Below, piece after piece: positions 27,265-37,093 of a stretch of DNA of 64,000 bases. The stretch's first letter is position 1. Each line of letters starts with the position of its first letter. The DNA is from Nitrosospira sp. Nsp2. Lineage in GTDB: Bacteria; Pseudomonadota; Gammaproteobacteria; Burkholderiales; Nitrosomonadaceae. The position numbers were made by a program, and so were the translations under genes. The DNA lies in contig NZ_QAOU01000005.1 of the NCBI RefSeq assembly GCF_003050965.1, forward strand, positions 62,001-126,000, in the 5' to 3' direction. The notes beneath the pieces were generated by a model that was not told where the DNA came from, searched no databases, and was given only the letters and a program-made list of their open reading frames with translations.

Positions 27265-28350
27265 ATGGCGCTACTGGAAATCCGTAATGTTACTCGGCGC
27301 TTTGGCAGCTATATCGCCGTCGATAATGTGACGATCACCGTTGAGACGGGCGAATTCTTCACTCTTCTTGGTCCGTCGGGTTGCGGAAAAACAACGCTGT
27401 TACGGATGATAGCTGGCTTCGATCTTCCCGACTCGGGACAAATCCTGCTTGACGGCCGGGATCTGGTTGGTACGCCGCCGGAAAAAAGGCCTGTTCATAC
27501 TGTATTCCAGACCTATGCCCTTTTTCCTCACATGACGGTTGCAGACAATATTGCGTTTCCGCTCAAGATGGCGGGCAAGGCTTTACCGGAAATAAAAGTC
27601 CGAGTCGGCGAGGCGTTGAACGGAGTCCGCTTGTCGAATTTCGGCCACCGTTTTCCGCATGAATTGTCGGGAGGACAAAAACAGCGTGTCGCATTGGCAA
27701 GAAGTCTGGTTAATCGGCCACGGCTGTTGTTGCTGGATGAGCCGCTGGGCGCGCTCGACGCAAAGCTGCGCGAGGAAATGCAGATCGAGCTTATCAATCT
27801 TCAGAAAGAAGTGGGGATTACTTTCATTTTTGTAACTCATGCGCAGAATGAGGCATTGGCGCTGTCGCATCGTATAGCAGTGATGAACCGTGGCACCGTC
27901 GAGCAGGTTGACGAGCCTTCAAAAATTTACGGTTTTCCAGGAAACCGGTTCGTAGCGGATTTCATTGGCAAGATCAGCATGATGAGCGCACGGGTGCTGG
28001 AAGCCGCGCCGTCTTATCTGAAACTTGAGATCCCTGCATTAGGGGAAGTTATCACTGCAGGTAAAGATGGGGTGAAAGCAGGCGACAACGGCTTGATTGC
28101 AATTCGGCCTGAACAGGTTCGAATATCGCATCCTTCGGAACAACCTCATCTGAAAAATCATTTTCCGGGCAAAGTGCACGATTTTCTGTATGTCGGTGAT
28201 GTCACGACTTATATCGTCGAGCTCTCCAACGGGGCGTATATCGAAGCGTTACTGCCCAATTCCTCGCCGGGAAGAGCCAAGTTTTACGAGGTTGGCGATG
28301 CCGTGGCGGTCTCGTGGCGTCATGACGCAGGAATTTTTTTGCATGAGTAA
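27265..28350 (+). CDS. potA: Polyamine ABC transporter ATP-binding protein
   Basis: 361 residues. ABC ATPase with Walker A GPSGCGKTT near residue 38, Q-loop, signature LSGGQKQRVALARSL and Walker B LLLLDEPLGALD. The C-terminal regulatory TOBE-type beta domain spans about 240-361. It energises spermidine/putrescine import. potB begins inside its last codons (ATG at 28343). Confidence 0.93.
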   Translation: MALLEIRNVTRRFGSYIAVDNVTITVETGEFFTLLGPSGCGKTTLLRMIAGFDLPDSGQILLDGRDLVGTPPEKRPVHTVFQTYALFPHMTVADNIAFPLKMAGKALPEIKVRVGEALNGVRLSNFGHRFPHELSGGQKQRVALARSLVNRPRLLLLDEPLGALDAKLREEMQIELINLQKEVGITFIFVTHAQNEALALSHRIAVMNRGTVEQVDEPSKIYGFPGNRFVADFIGKISMMSARVLEAAPSYLKLEIPALGEVITAGKDGVKAGDNGLIAIRPEQVRISHPSEQPHLKNHFPGKVHDFLYVGDVTTYIVELSNGAYIEALLPNSSPGRAKFYEVGDAVAVSWRHDAGIFLHE

Positions 28351-29254
28351 GGGAGAAACCAGGGAAAGCCGCGCCGCCAGATTATTGATCGGCGGTCCCC
28401 CGCTATTATTCCTGTTAGTATTTTTTGTCGGCCCCAGTCTCATCATGATTCTGACTTCGTTCCGCTTCCCGGGCGAGTTTGGCGGCCTGGCCCCCCTCGC
28501 GGCGCCTGCGGGAAACCTGGATAGCGAGCATGGTTTCACGCCGGAAGCCTACCAGTTCTTCTTCAGCGACCTGCTTTACGCGGAAATTTTCCTTAAATCC
28601 TTCGGCGTGGCGGCGGCCACCACGTCGATATGTCTCGTCATGGCCTATCCGTTGGCGGTGCTGATCGCGCGCAGCGAACAACGTTTCCGTAACCTGCTGG
28701 TCCTGCTGGTGGTCCTGCCGTTCGCAAGCAATTTTCTTATCCGTATTTATGCCTGGATGATCATTCTCGGGCCTGAATCCGCCCTCAGCCATTTTGTTAA
28801 TGGGATTCTCGGCGTATTCGGCGTTGGACCAGTGACACTGCTGTTTTCGCCATTTGCGGTATTGGTGGGCATGGTGTACGTGCATCTGCCATTTATGGTG
28901 CTGCCGCTTTACACCAACCTGGAGAAGCACGACCCGTCGCTTCTGAACGCAGCCCAGGATCTGGGCGCGAACAGTTGGCAGCGGTTTTGGCGGATCACCT
29001 GGCCCCTATCCCTGCCGGGTGTGTTTTCAGGCTCCGCACTCGTATTTATCCCCGTGTTAGGCATGTTCGCCGTTCCCGACATACTCGGGGGCACGGGTGA
29101 TATTCTTATCGGCAACCTGATCAAGGATCAATTCCTCGGCACCCGCGATTGGCCATTCGGCTCGGCGCTTTCAATCATGCTAACGCTGGCAGTGCTATCT
29201 GTCGCTGCACTGGCCACATGGCTCGCGCGACCCGCTACCGGGCAGCGGGCATAG
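28343..29254 (+). CDS. potB: Polyamine ABC transporter permease PotB
   Basis: 303 residues with six membrane helices and the binding-protein-dependent permease EAA-type loop (LLNAAQDLGANSWQRFWRIT). The start is set at ATG 28343, overlapping the potA stop by eight bases; longer in-frame starts would run deep into potA. The long first periplasmic loop is typical of PotB. Confidence 0.92.
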   Translation: MSKGETRESRAARLLIGGPPLLFLLVFFVGPSLIMILTSFRFPGEFGGLAPLAAPAGNLDSEHGFTPEAYQFFFSDLLYAEIFLKSFGVAAATTSICLVMAYPLAVLIARSEQRFRNLLVLLVVLPFASNFLIRIYAWMIILGPESALSHFVNGILGVFGVGPVTLLFSPFAVLVGMVYVHLPFMVLPLYTNLEKHDPSLLNAAQDLGANSWQRFWRITWPLSLPGVFSGSALVFIPVLGMFAVPDILGGTGDILIGNLIKDQFLGTRDWPFGSALSIMLTLAVLSVAALATWLARPATGQRA

Positions 29255-29255
29255 C

Positions 29256-30047
29256 ATGAAGCGCGGCGATATCTGGCTGGGGCTGGCAGCAGCGCTGGTC
29301 TTCGCCTTCCTCTATATTCCTCTCGTTATTGTGGTCGTGTATTCATTCAATGACTCCCGACTGAATGCTGAATGGGTCGGCTTTACTTTGTCCTGGTACA
29401 AGGCGTTGTTCAATAACTCCGAGATGCTAACAGCGGCCGGGAATTCGCTGATCATCGCGCTAAGCGCGAGTTTCAGCGCCACCGTACTGGGCACGATGGC
29501 GGGCCTGGCAATCCATCGATACAACTTTAAAGTTTTGCCGGTGCTGGTCTTCACTCCGGTTGCAATGCCTGAAATCCTTCTCGGCGTGGCGCTGCTGTTA
29601 TTCTTTTTGCAAGTCCTTAATTTAACGCTGGGCATGGTTTCAATCATTATCGCCCACACCACATTCTGCATCGGCTTTGTCGCCATTATCGTGCGGGCAC
29701 GGCTTCAGGACATGGACGAGAGTCTTTTTGAGGCGGCAAGAGATCTTGGGGCATCCTCCTGGCAAACGTTCCGCCTGGTTACGCTTCCGCTTATCACCCC
29801 GGCGGTGGTGGCGGGAGCCCTGATGTCGTTTACACTCTCGATAGATGACTTCGTCATTACTTTCTTTACCAAGGGTGTTGGCGAACCCATCCTGCCCATC
29901 CAGATCTATACCATGATAAAGGTCGCGGTGACGCCTGAAGTGAATGCAATTTCCACGTTACTGATGCTGCTTACCCTGGTCATGATCATTATCGCGGCAA
30001 GGCTCGACTTACGGGCTTCATCGAGCGAAATGAAAACGTCGCGCTAA
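29256..30047 (+). CDS. potC: Polyamine ABC transporter permease PotC
   Basis: 263 residues, six helices, with the EAA loop LFEAARDLGASSWQTFRLV and the PotC-typical SIDDFVITFF. The start lies one base after the potB stop. Partners PotB in the membrane channel. Confidence 0.93.
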   Translation: MKRGDIWLGLAAALVFAFLYIPLVIVVVYSFNDSRLNAEWVGFTLSWYKALFNNSEMLTAAGNSLIIALSASFSATVLGTMAGLAIHRYNFKVLPVLVFTPVAMPEILLGVALLLFFLQVLNLTLGMVSIIIAHTTFCIGFVAIIVRARLQDMDESLFEAARDLGASSWQTFRLVTLPLITPAVVAGALMSFTLSIDDFVITFFTKGVGEPILPIQIYTMIKVAVTPEVNAISTLLMLLTLVMIIIAARLDLRASSSEMKTSR

Positions 30048-30050
30048 GTT

Positions 30051-31175
30051 ATGTGCACCGCACGTTTCTACCGGCCTCTGGCGCCGCTCATTTTCATGCT
30101 CGCGTGGCTAATCGCGTTCACTTCCGGGTGTAACGGTCAGAATGAGAACGTCGCTTTTCCCCAAAAAGACGGGAATGTGCTGTATCTATTCAATTGGAAT
30201 AACTATATCGCACCCGAAACGGTCAGGCGCTTCGAGAAGTTCTGCGATTGCAAATTGTCTCAGGATTATTACTCCGACAACGAGGAAATGCTGGCAAAGC
30301 TCGCAGCCGGCGCGACTGGTTACGATCTCATCGTCCCCACCAGCAATGCGATGGACACCCTGATTCGGCAAGGCGCCCTCAAGCCGTTGGATAAGTCGTT
30401 ATTGCCGAATCTGAAAAACATCGACCCTTCATACCTCGATACGCCGTTCGATCCCGGCAACAGGTATTCCGTCCCTTACGCCTATACAATCAGCCTGCTT
30501 GGCTTCAACCAGGAAAAAATAAAACAACTGGGCCTGCCTATCGACACCTGGGCAATAATTTTCGAACCAAGATATCTCGAAAAGATCAAGGGGCGCGTGA
30601 CCGTGCTCGACAGCCAGCGTGAATTGATGGCCGCGGCGCTTAAATACCTTGGCTATTCGATAAATGACACCGATGAAAAGCATTGGAAGGAAGCAGTAGA
30701 TTTAATCGTTCGCGCCAAGCCCTACTGGGCGGCTTTCAGCAATACCAGCTATATCAAGGAACTCGCCACGGGAAACCTATGGGTAGCGCATGGGTATTCC
30801 AATGACATGTTTCAGGCGGCGCTTGATGCAAAAAAAACCGGAAGAGCATTCACCATTGGATACTCGACTCCAAATGAGGGCGCGGTTCTTGCACTCGACA
30901 GCATGGTGTTGCATAGAAGTGGAAACCGCCCCGACCTGGCCCATCAATTCATCAATTTCATGCTGGAAGGAAAAAATTCCGCCGAACTCACCAACCACCT
31001 GGGTTCGGGCAACCCAAACGCTGACGCGATGCAGTACGTTCAACCGGAACTTGCAACCAACACCGCGATATTTCCCGGTCCCGAATTGCTCCCCCGCCTG
31101 GAAATGTTGCGAGACCTTGACCGAAAGGAGCGGCGCCTGCTGAGCCGCTTGTGGACTGAAATCAAGTTGAGATAG
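30051..31175 (+). CDS. potD: Spermidine/putrescine-binding lipoprotein
   Basis: 374 residues. Lipoprotein signal peptide with lipobox FTSGC at about residue 28, so it is anchored outside the inner membrane. The mature part has the PotD motifs LYLFNWNNYIAPETV, YDLIVPTSNAMDTLI and GYSNDMFQAA, and aromatic residues lining the polyamine site. It starts three bases after potC; last gene of the pot operon. Confidence 0.93.
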   Translation: MCTARFYRPLAPLIFMLAWLIAFTSGCNGQNENVAFPQKDGNVLYLFNWNNYIAPETVRRFEKFCDCKLSQDYYSDNEEMLAKLAAGATGYDLIVPTSNAMDTLIRQGALKPLDKSLLPNLKNIDPSYLDTPFDPGNRYSVPYAYTISLLGFNQEKIKQLGLPIDTWAIIFEPRYLEKIKGRVTVLDSQRELMAAALKYLGYSINDTDEKHWKEAVDLIVRAKPYWAAFSNTSYIKELATGNLWVAHGYSNDMFQAALDAKKTGRAFTIGYSTPNEGAVLALDSMVLHRSGNRPDLAHQFINFMLEGKNSAELTNHLGSGNPNADAMQYVQPELATNTAIFPGPELLPRLEMLRDLDRKERRLLSRLWTEIKLR

Positions 31176-31195
31176 CCATTGACGATCCGTATAAT
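31167..31195 (+). promoter_or_regulatory. Promoter of the ferredoxin-like gene
   Basis: TTGAGA (31167-31172) and TATAAT (31190-31195) are spaced by 17 bases. The -35 lies inside the last potD codons. Transcription would begin about 31202, some 35 bases before the ATG at 31237. Confidence 0.6.
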
Positions 31196-31236
31196 CGTTT
31201 TATCGTTCATATCGAATGTTACGCACAATTATTCCT

Positions 31237-31548
31237 ATGAGTTATTACCAGCGGCATGTATTTTTCTGCGTGAACCAGCGCGAGGCAGGCGCATTATGTT
31301 GCAACAATTTTGGCGCCCAGGCTTTGCGCGACTACGCCAAGGAACGCGTCAAGGCGTTGAGGCTAGATAGCAAAAGCAAAAGAATACGCATCAACAATTC
31401 TGGCTGCCTCGACCGCTGCAATGAAGGGCCCGTGATTGTGGTTTATCCCGAAGGCGTTTGGTACACGTACGTGGATAAGGAGGATATTGACGAGATTATT
31501 GAGGAGCACCTGAAAAACGGCCGTGTCGTGGAACGGTTGCGAATCTGA
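31237..31548 (+). CDS. Thioredoxin-like [2Fe-2S] ferredoxin
   Basis: 103 residues from the ATG at 31237 (a longer in-frame ATG at 31216 lacks the family start). Cysteines at VFFCVN, LCCNN, GCLDRC and the pattern GPVIVVYPEGVWYTYVD are typical of the NuoE-like/Shethna-type thioredoxin-like ferredoxins found alone in proteobacteria. Expected to be a cytoplasmic one-electron carrier. Confidence 0.85.
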   Translation: MSYYQRHVFFCVNQREAGALCCNNFGAQALRDYAKERVKALRLDSKSKRIRINNSGCLDRCNEGPVIVVYPEGVWYTYVDKEDIDEIIEEHLKNGRVVERLRI

Positions 31549-31765
31549 TCGAGTCTTTTCACGACGGATACCTTTCACTCGGTAACTCTACATATTTCTC
31601 TGAGAGCACGGTATCGCCTGGCTTGAAGATTCACGCGATCACGCGCATTGAAGTAACCCAGCACCCGGCCACCTAACCCCATCTCGAGTCAATCCCTCTT
31701 TTCAAGTCGACCGCATATCGGGGCGGAACGACAACACGACCCTATTTAACTGGCTGAGCGTACCG

Positions 31766-32437
31766 TTGAACGAGCATAGTACTCAGAAAATATTCTCTGA
31801 TGGGCCCGCGGGCAAGCTTGAAACGATTCTGGCTGAGCCCAGTTCGCCTTTGCCGCGCGGTATCGCCGTGATTGCACACCCTCACCCGCTGTATGGCGGA
31901 ACCATGAATAACAAGGTAGTACATACCCTGTTCAAATCATTTCTCGATTTAGGATTTATTACAGTCAAATTCAATTTTCGCGGCGTGGAACAAAGCGAAG
32001 GTGACATTAACGCGGGTGACACCAGTTCGGGTGAAGTGGAAGACGTGCTTGCGGTGGTCGAAACGGCGAAAAACAGATTTGCTGATCGTTTTAGCGCCCC
32101 GCCGCCGTTACTGCTGGCCGGGTTTTCTTTCGGCGGCGCGGTTCAGGCATACGCCGCGGAGCACCTCAAGCCGCAAACGGTGGTTATGGTGGCGCCGGCG
32201 GTTCAGCGCCTGAACGCTCCACCCGTCGCCCACCGCGACGTCAAACAGTTCGAAGGGACGCCCGCACGCGTTCTAATCATTCATGGCGATCAGGATGACG
32301 TAGTCTCCCTCGCGTCTGTGCTGGAGTGGGCAGCTCCTCAGGAATTACCTGTCGTTGTCGTTCCAGGAGCCGAACATTTCTTTCACCGGCGATTGCATAT
32401 TCTCAAACACATCGTTCTGGATTGGTGCCGGCCGTGA
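31766..32437 (+). CDS. Alpha/beta hydrolase
   Basis: 223 residues of the serine hydrolase group often listed as 'alpha/beta superfamily hydrolase, YcjX/CocE-like'. It has HPHPLYGGTMNNKVV as oxyanion region, the nucleophile elbow GFSFGG near residue 120, the acid in HGDQDDVV and the histidine in GAEHFFH. Substrate unknown. TTG at 31766 is used as start. The frame stays open upstream, and a CTG or more distal start cannot be excluded. Confidence 0.8.
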   Translation: MNEHSTQKIFSDGPAGKLETILAEPSSPLPRGIAVIAHPHPLYGGTMNNKVVHTLFKSFLDLGFITVKFNFRGVEQSEGDINAGDTSSGEVEDVLAVVETAKNRFADRFSAPPPLLLAGFSFGGAVQAYAAEHLKPQTVVMVAPAVQRLNAPPVAHRDVKQFEGTPARVLIIHGDQDDVVSLASVLEWAAPQELPVVVVPGAEHFFHRRLHILKHIVLDWCRP

Positions 32438-32997
32438 CGAATACGTTCCGTCGAAACAGTTTGGAGCAATGACGCAATAGCGAGCCACGCTCCCCGAATG
32501 ACGCTGCGCGAATGGCCACGAAAGCGAAGATTCAAATGTTTAAGGAATTCGATACTTCAGCGCTCATCTGGCGAACCCCGCGGCCGCGAGCTCCTGCACT
32601 GCCCGATCCCTCCCGCCTTGCGGTCCCTCGGGCAACGCTCCAGGACTCAGATACATCTCAGCATCATTGATCTGAAGTTGTCAAAAAAATCCCATCTGTT
32701 TTGACATTTCGGGCGCGTTCGTTTTCGCGTCTATGGATTTAACCTGGTCTTGAAAGTCGCAATTATCATAAAGGGTGAGGTTGGCCTCTGGACCGACCTC
32801 GAGGCTGGGAACTTTATTTTCCCAGTCGAACCCGAACGGGGAGAAGCCGCGACAGAGAAAAATACGGGAAAGCAGTGCGGCTTTATTCGGGATCACCAAT
32901 ACGGAATGTGATGCAAAATTGATCTTTGGTAATAAACCGCCTACGCTTATCGGCAGGATTCATGGTTCTCTCGCCAACCGGGAATCAGCACATTTCT
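32438..32997. other. Intergenic region with a decayed gene
   Basis: No intact gene. It contains a broken minus-strand ORF (32647-32899). The segment near 32603-32640 (CCTTGCGG...CTCGGG..CAACGCTCC) weakly resembles one at 17112-17145, perhaps a dispersed short repeat. Confidence 0.45.
32647..32899 (-). pseudogene. Fragment of a beta-strand-rich (crystallin-like?) protein with frameshift
   Basis: The minus strand reads FDWENKVPSLEVGPEANLTL, then YDNCDFQDQVKSIDAKTNAP, and hits TGA just after a run of seven T (32683-32689). With one T removed it continues DNFRSMMLRCI and stops at 32647-32649. The composition looks like real protein. YDN-x-F-type strands recall beta/gamma-crystallin or related secreted domains, but this is tentative. 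No good start or signal peptide is seen upstream, so it is probably a remnant. Confidence 0.4.
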
Positions 32998-33201
32998 ATG
33001 CAACGTATACTTATCCTGCTCGGCATATTGCTATTGGTTGCCGGCTTGGCATGGCCCTGGTTATCTAAATTGCCGTTTGGCCGGCTCCCTGGAGATATCA
33101 GCATAGAGCGGGAGAATTTCAGCTTCTATTTTCCGCTGACTACCAGTCTGCTGGTATCTCTGATTCTATCGTTGCTGCTCTGGTGGTGGTTCCGAAAGTA
33201 A
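32998..33201 (+). CDS. DUF2905 family small membrane protein
   Basis: 67 residues: a first membrane helix (ILILLGILLLVAGLAWPWL), the family hallmark KLPFGRLPGDISIERENF, then a second helix (TTSLLVSLILSLLLWWWF). This matches DUF2905 along its whole length. Function unknown. Confidence 0.88.
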   Translation: MQRILILLGILLLVAGLAWPWLSKLPFGRLPGDISIERENFSFYFPLTTSLLVSLILSLLLWWWFRK

Positions 33202-33446
33202 ACAGATCCGGGAGAATCTGAACAAGACGTGCGCGGATCGCTCAGGTAGTAAATGAGCTGGTAAAATTGGCTCTCGCGGAGATCGCTAGTCCGGCTGCCT
33301 GTCGGCGAACGGCGATTGCGGTAGGCTCAGAGCGTCGCCAAAGGACTTTGGATACGGCGGGGAGTACCCCCCCGGCCCCTAGCCTGACTCTACCTCGGCT
33401 GGTATGGTATCGCCTGAAAGAACTTGTTCAGATAGAGAGGATAAAC

Positions 33447-33566
33447 GTGGATTTATATGAATCGATGGTGTTCTGGTTCGCCAAAGAGTTCGTTAAAGCG
33501 ATTCTCGCCCTCGGGTTGATTCTAGGCATTATCATTTTTTTCCAATGGATCAATAGCGATGACTGA
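33447..33566 (+). CDS. 39-residue single-helix membrane protein
   Basis: GTG at 33447 follows AGAGAGG by six bases. The product has one helix (FVKAILALGLILGIIIFFQW) with an amphipathic start and an acidic end. The open frame extends upstream to 33267, but that part is low in protein-like character. Unknown family. Confidence 0.5.
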   Translation: MDLYESMVFWFAKEFVKAILALGLILGIIIFFQWINSDD

Positions 33567-33725
33567 GGATGGTATCTGCACGAATATCCAGGCCACACAT
33601 CCCCACACGCACTGTGAACCACCGGACCCGCCCCTGGAAATGCCGAATCGCTATCAGTTTTGCAATCTTTGATCGCTTGGCGCGACGTGGCCTCGATACA
33701 ACTTGTATTCATCCGCATCACCCTC

Positions 33726-36700
33726 TCAGCTCGAGCTCATTTCTCTTTTTTCCTTGGTTTCTTTTGGCACGCGGTTTTTAGACGATGCCCGCACCATTGA
33801 GCCTTGTTCGGGCAGGGGCTGAGCATTATCTATCAGTGGTTTCAGGGTAGGTAGAAGGTGTTTCATTACCTGGGTGGACAGCGCCGAGGTAAATGTATAG
33901 TTCGCCGCTTCTGCACCCGGCACAAACGCAGTCATCGTCCCGAAGAAGCGATCCCCGATGAAGAATACAAACGTTGCGGAGCGATTGACAGCACGGGATT
34001 CCTTTATGACACCCGGCGACGAAAAGGTAATATGGCGGTGATCCCCGGTTCCTGTTTTTCCACCGATCAGCATTTCAGCCCCATCCTCTTCTACGATCGC
34101 CCGCGCAAGCCTGGAAGCTGTACCCGTCTCCACAACGTCCGCCAGAACGCTCCGCAACGCCGCGGCCAGCTCAGGCGAAAACATTTGTTCACCCCGAACG
34201 GGAGCTCGCTCGACAAGGGTTTCAAACGGAGTATCCGCTGCAAAGCGCATGCGTTCAATCAGCACGTTAGGTACGCGAAGCCCATTATTGAGGATGATAC
34301 CCATCAGTTCCGCCAGCGCAGCGGGATGATCAGCTGAACTGCCGATCGCTGTCGCAAGCGAGGGCACGAGCGAATCAAACGGGTAGCCCAGGCGTTTCCA
34401 GCTTCGATGAATTTCCAGGAAGGCCTCAAGCTCTAACAGGCCGCGAATTCGGACATCCTGGGAGTTCTTGTGTATCGTCTTGAACAGCCACTGGTAGACA
34501 GCTACCCGTTCGCCTCCACTGGCCTCGATCACATCCTTGTACTGAGCATGAGGGTTCGAAATCAGGTAGCGAACCAGCCACAATTCCAGTGGGTGGACTG
34601 TCACGATGTAGCCCTGATCCGCAAGTGAATACTTACCCGGAGCATATTCGTCGTACAGGTCTTGCAGCTTCGCGAATGTCAGGCCTTTGGAACCGGGCAG
34701 GTATTGGGTCAGGAATGCCTGAAACTGTGAGAACGTAGACGCCGGGTAAACATAGCGGTACGCGGCTGCCAACCTCCGGGGTGTGTGCCGAAAGCTGGCA
34801 AAGAATATCTCGCTTGCCGGGCCTGGGTTCGCTGTTTTTCCCTTATATTTTTGATAAAACCGGTGGATGAATTCCCTCCCCTCCCTATCCGCGAAGCGCC
34901 TGAGGTATTCCCCGCGGCCGGTATCCCTGACGTCCTTCAGGATTTTTGCGGACGAACCCGTGACCTGAAACATGTAATGACGCACGATATCGCGCATCAA
35001 GCGGATGTATACCAGATTGACCGAATTGAGTGTCGCCTCCCGCACGCTTAAAATCTGGCGGTCATCCTGCCGCTTGAAATTATGAAAAACATGCAGTCCG
35101 CCTCCAGTGAAGAAGCGTTCCTCGGGACTGGCGGAATACCTGCGGTCCAGGCCCGCGTTCAGCATTGCGGCCAGGCTCTTGTCCTTGGCCTGCAACAGGT
35201 AGCCGACTGCCCAGCGGCTGAGAACGTCGCTCGGATCAATATCTTGTTTTCGTAACGCGTTTGGTGCCAATCCTGCATATTTTCCATGCAGTGTTTCGAT
35301 AATTTCAAGGTATGTCACCAGCGTACGTAACTTTGCCGTTGAACCCAGATCCAGCTTGGTGCCCTGGTTAATATCCAACGGTTGCTCAAAATTGTCCGCC
35401 ATGATGCGGAACTTGGCGCCTTGGGGGGTTAATTCCGACAGCGTGAAGCTGTATATGATTTTTCCAGGGTCTTCTGTCTCCAGCATGCGGTGTCCGTAGA
35501 GACCCGCCGTCCGCGCATACTCGCTGTCCTTGAGATTGCGCAGCAGATCGGTAGTCTTTTTTTGAAGGTCTGCATCGAGCGTGCTCTGCACTGAAAGGTC
35601 CAGCCGATCCAGGTCATATAATCGCCGCAACCCGAGCTGGGTGGCAATACGCACGCGAACAGCATTCACCGCCTTCTGCGCCGAGAAACTCCTCGCTTCG
35701 TCCAGCGCCGCGGTATCACGAAAACGCAACGGTAGTTTGAGCGCGACATTAGTGAGGCCGGGCTCTATCACACCAGCCTGAGCCAATACTCGAAGGTAGC
35801 TATCGGTAAGCTCAGCGAGTTCCTTACGGCCAGCAAGCAGATAATAGGAAGGTCTCCGCTGGGCGATCATGAGACTCAGCACATGCTTATAACGTAGCGC
35901 AGTCTCGACAAGCGCGTCTCCTTGAACGAAGCGTGAATGAAGGATGTGGTTGGTTTCATCAAAATCCATGCCATACCACGCCCACAATGCATCTCCCAGT
36001 CCGTTCGTTTCTCCGAATCCGGGAGCGGCCGCAAGCGGGACCGTATTGAGGTAATCGACTACGATCTGCTTCCGAACCGGTAATGTATTTTCTCCATACA
36101 GGTAAGCCCGCACTGAAGCGGATGCCATCTGCTGAAGCTTATCCTCTGCGCTCATCGTCATGCCATTGGGGGAATGGCGATATTTTTCGATTTGTGTGGC
36201 AAGCGTGCTTCCACCGGGCACATCATGTTCCTCTCGGAAAAATTGGATCGACTTATCCATCACTGCTTTCCCCAACCGAGTCCAGTCGACAGCCGGGTTC
36301 TTTTTTGGATGGGCTGTATCAAGCAAGTCACGGTTTTCGATAAAAAGCAGGCTGTCGGTCACCACTGACGGAACCGATTCAAAATGATCGTAGACGCGGC
36401 CCGGAAAATTGGCGCGATACAATTGCTTCCCGTTTCCTGCGGTAATTTCCAGTCCTGCCTGGGATTTCTCCGGGTAAGGGATGAACAAGCCTTGTTCGAC
36501 CAGTTCCTGCATTCGCGGCGATACTCGCGCTTGAGCCTGTACTTCGAAGCCATGCTTTGTCAAACTCTGGAGCAACTCCGGCAGTCGGCTATAGCCCAGG
36601 CGGATATCGTACGGCCCGGCCTGGGAGAGATGCAAATCGCTTCGCCCGGGTTGCATTTCCCAGCGCACGTCCTGAAGCAACGTCGTCAGATGACGCGCCT

Positions 36701-36809
36701 GATACGCAGACGTTTCCGCTTCCCGGTAGAGCAGGAAAGCTGCGATAGAAAGCGCAACCAGAAGCAGGATTAGAACCGTGAAAGCGAAAAGCTTGAGTAC
36801 ACGCCTCAC
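33726..36809 (-). CDS. Large class A penicillin-binding protein (transglycosylase/transpeptidase)
   Basis: 1027 residues. It has an N-terminal membrane anchor (10-28) and a GT51 glycosyltransferase domain with FIENRD near residue 158 and GGSTLATQIEKYRHSP near 200. A transpeptidase domain follows with the active Ser in GSTAK near 490, SVN soon after, and KTGTG near 920. It polymerises and cross-links peptidoglycan in the periplasm. It is longer than PBP1a/1b (about 850) and has a long insert between the SVN and KTG boxes; the Lys of the SxxK motif is present. It is a divergent type, not clearly 1a, 1b or 1c. Confidence 0.85.
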   Translation of the reverse strand: MRRVLKLFAFTVLILLLVALSIAAFLLYREAETSAYQARHLTTLLQDVRWEMQPGRSDLHLSQAGPYDIRLGYSRLPELLQSLTKHGFEVQAQARVSPRMQELVEQGLFIPYPEKSQAGLEITAGNGKQLYRANFPGRVYDHFESVPSVVTDSLLFIENRDLLDTAHPKKNPAVDWTRLGKAVMDKSIQFFREEHDVPGGSTLATQIEKYRHSPNGMTMSAEDKLQQMASASVRAYLYGENTLPVRKQIVVDYLNTVPLAAAPGFGETNGLGDALWAWYGMDFDETNHILHSRFVQGDALVETALRYKHVLSLMIAQRRPSYYLLAGRKELAELTDSYLRVLAQAGVIEPGLTNVALKLPLRFRDTAALDEARSFSAQKAVNAVRVRIATQLGLRRLYDLDRLDLSVQSTLDADLQKKTTDLLRNLKDSEYARTAGLYGHRMLETEDPGKIIYSFTLSELTPQGAKFRIMADNFEQPLDINQGTKLDLGSTAKLRTLVTYLEIIETLHGKYAGLAPNALRKQDIDPSDVLSRWAVGYLLQAKDKSLAAMLNAGLDRRYSASPEERFFTGGGLHVFHNFKRQDDRQILSVREATLNSVNLVYIRLMRDIVRHYMFQVTGSSAKILKDVRDTGRGEYLRRFADREGREFIHRFYQKYKGKTANPGPASEIFFASFRHTPRRLAAAYRYVYPASTFSQFQAFLTQYLPGSKGLTFAKLQDLYDEYAPGKYSLADQGYIVTVHPLELWLVRYLISNPHAQYKDVIEASGGERVAVYQWLFKTIHKNSQDVRIRGLLELEAFLEIHRSWKRLGYPFDSLVPSLATAIGSSADHPAALAELMGIILNNGLRVPNVLIERMRFAADTPFETLVERAPVRGEQMFSPELAAALRSVLADVVETGTASRLARAIVEEDGAEMLIGGKTGTGDHRHITFSSPGVIKESRAVNRSATFVFFIGDRFFGTMTAFVPGAEAANYTFTSALSTQVMKHLLPTLKPLIDNAQPLPEQGSMVRASSKNRVPKETKEKREMSSS

Positions 36810-37093
36810 GATAAAATAATTATAAATAGCATGTAGTCAGGTACTTACTGTTGTAAACAAACACAGCGCAAGAAGAGCATTTAACAGCTTTCTGAATTGG
36901 CTGCTTTTATGGCTTAATGCGCGTGCTGGAAAAGTGCCTCTCGTCCATGATTTACGGCAATTTAGGAACGTTTTTCAACCCGATGCATGAAGAGCAGCGC
37001 GTCCAAAATACGTACAACACAAGCGATCTGCCGTGCACTGCAAGTTTATTGGTGATTCAGAATTTCCCATCCACGGAATTGACGGAACATTAG

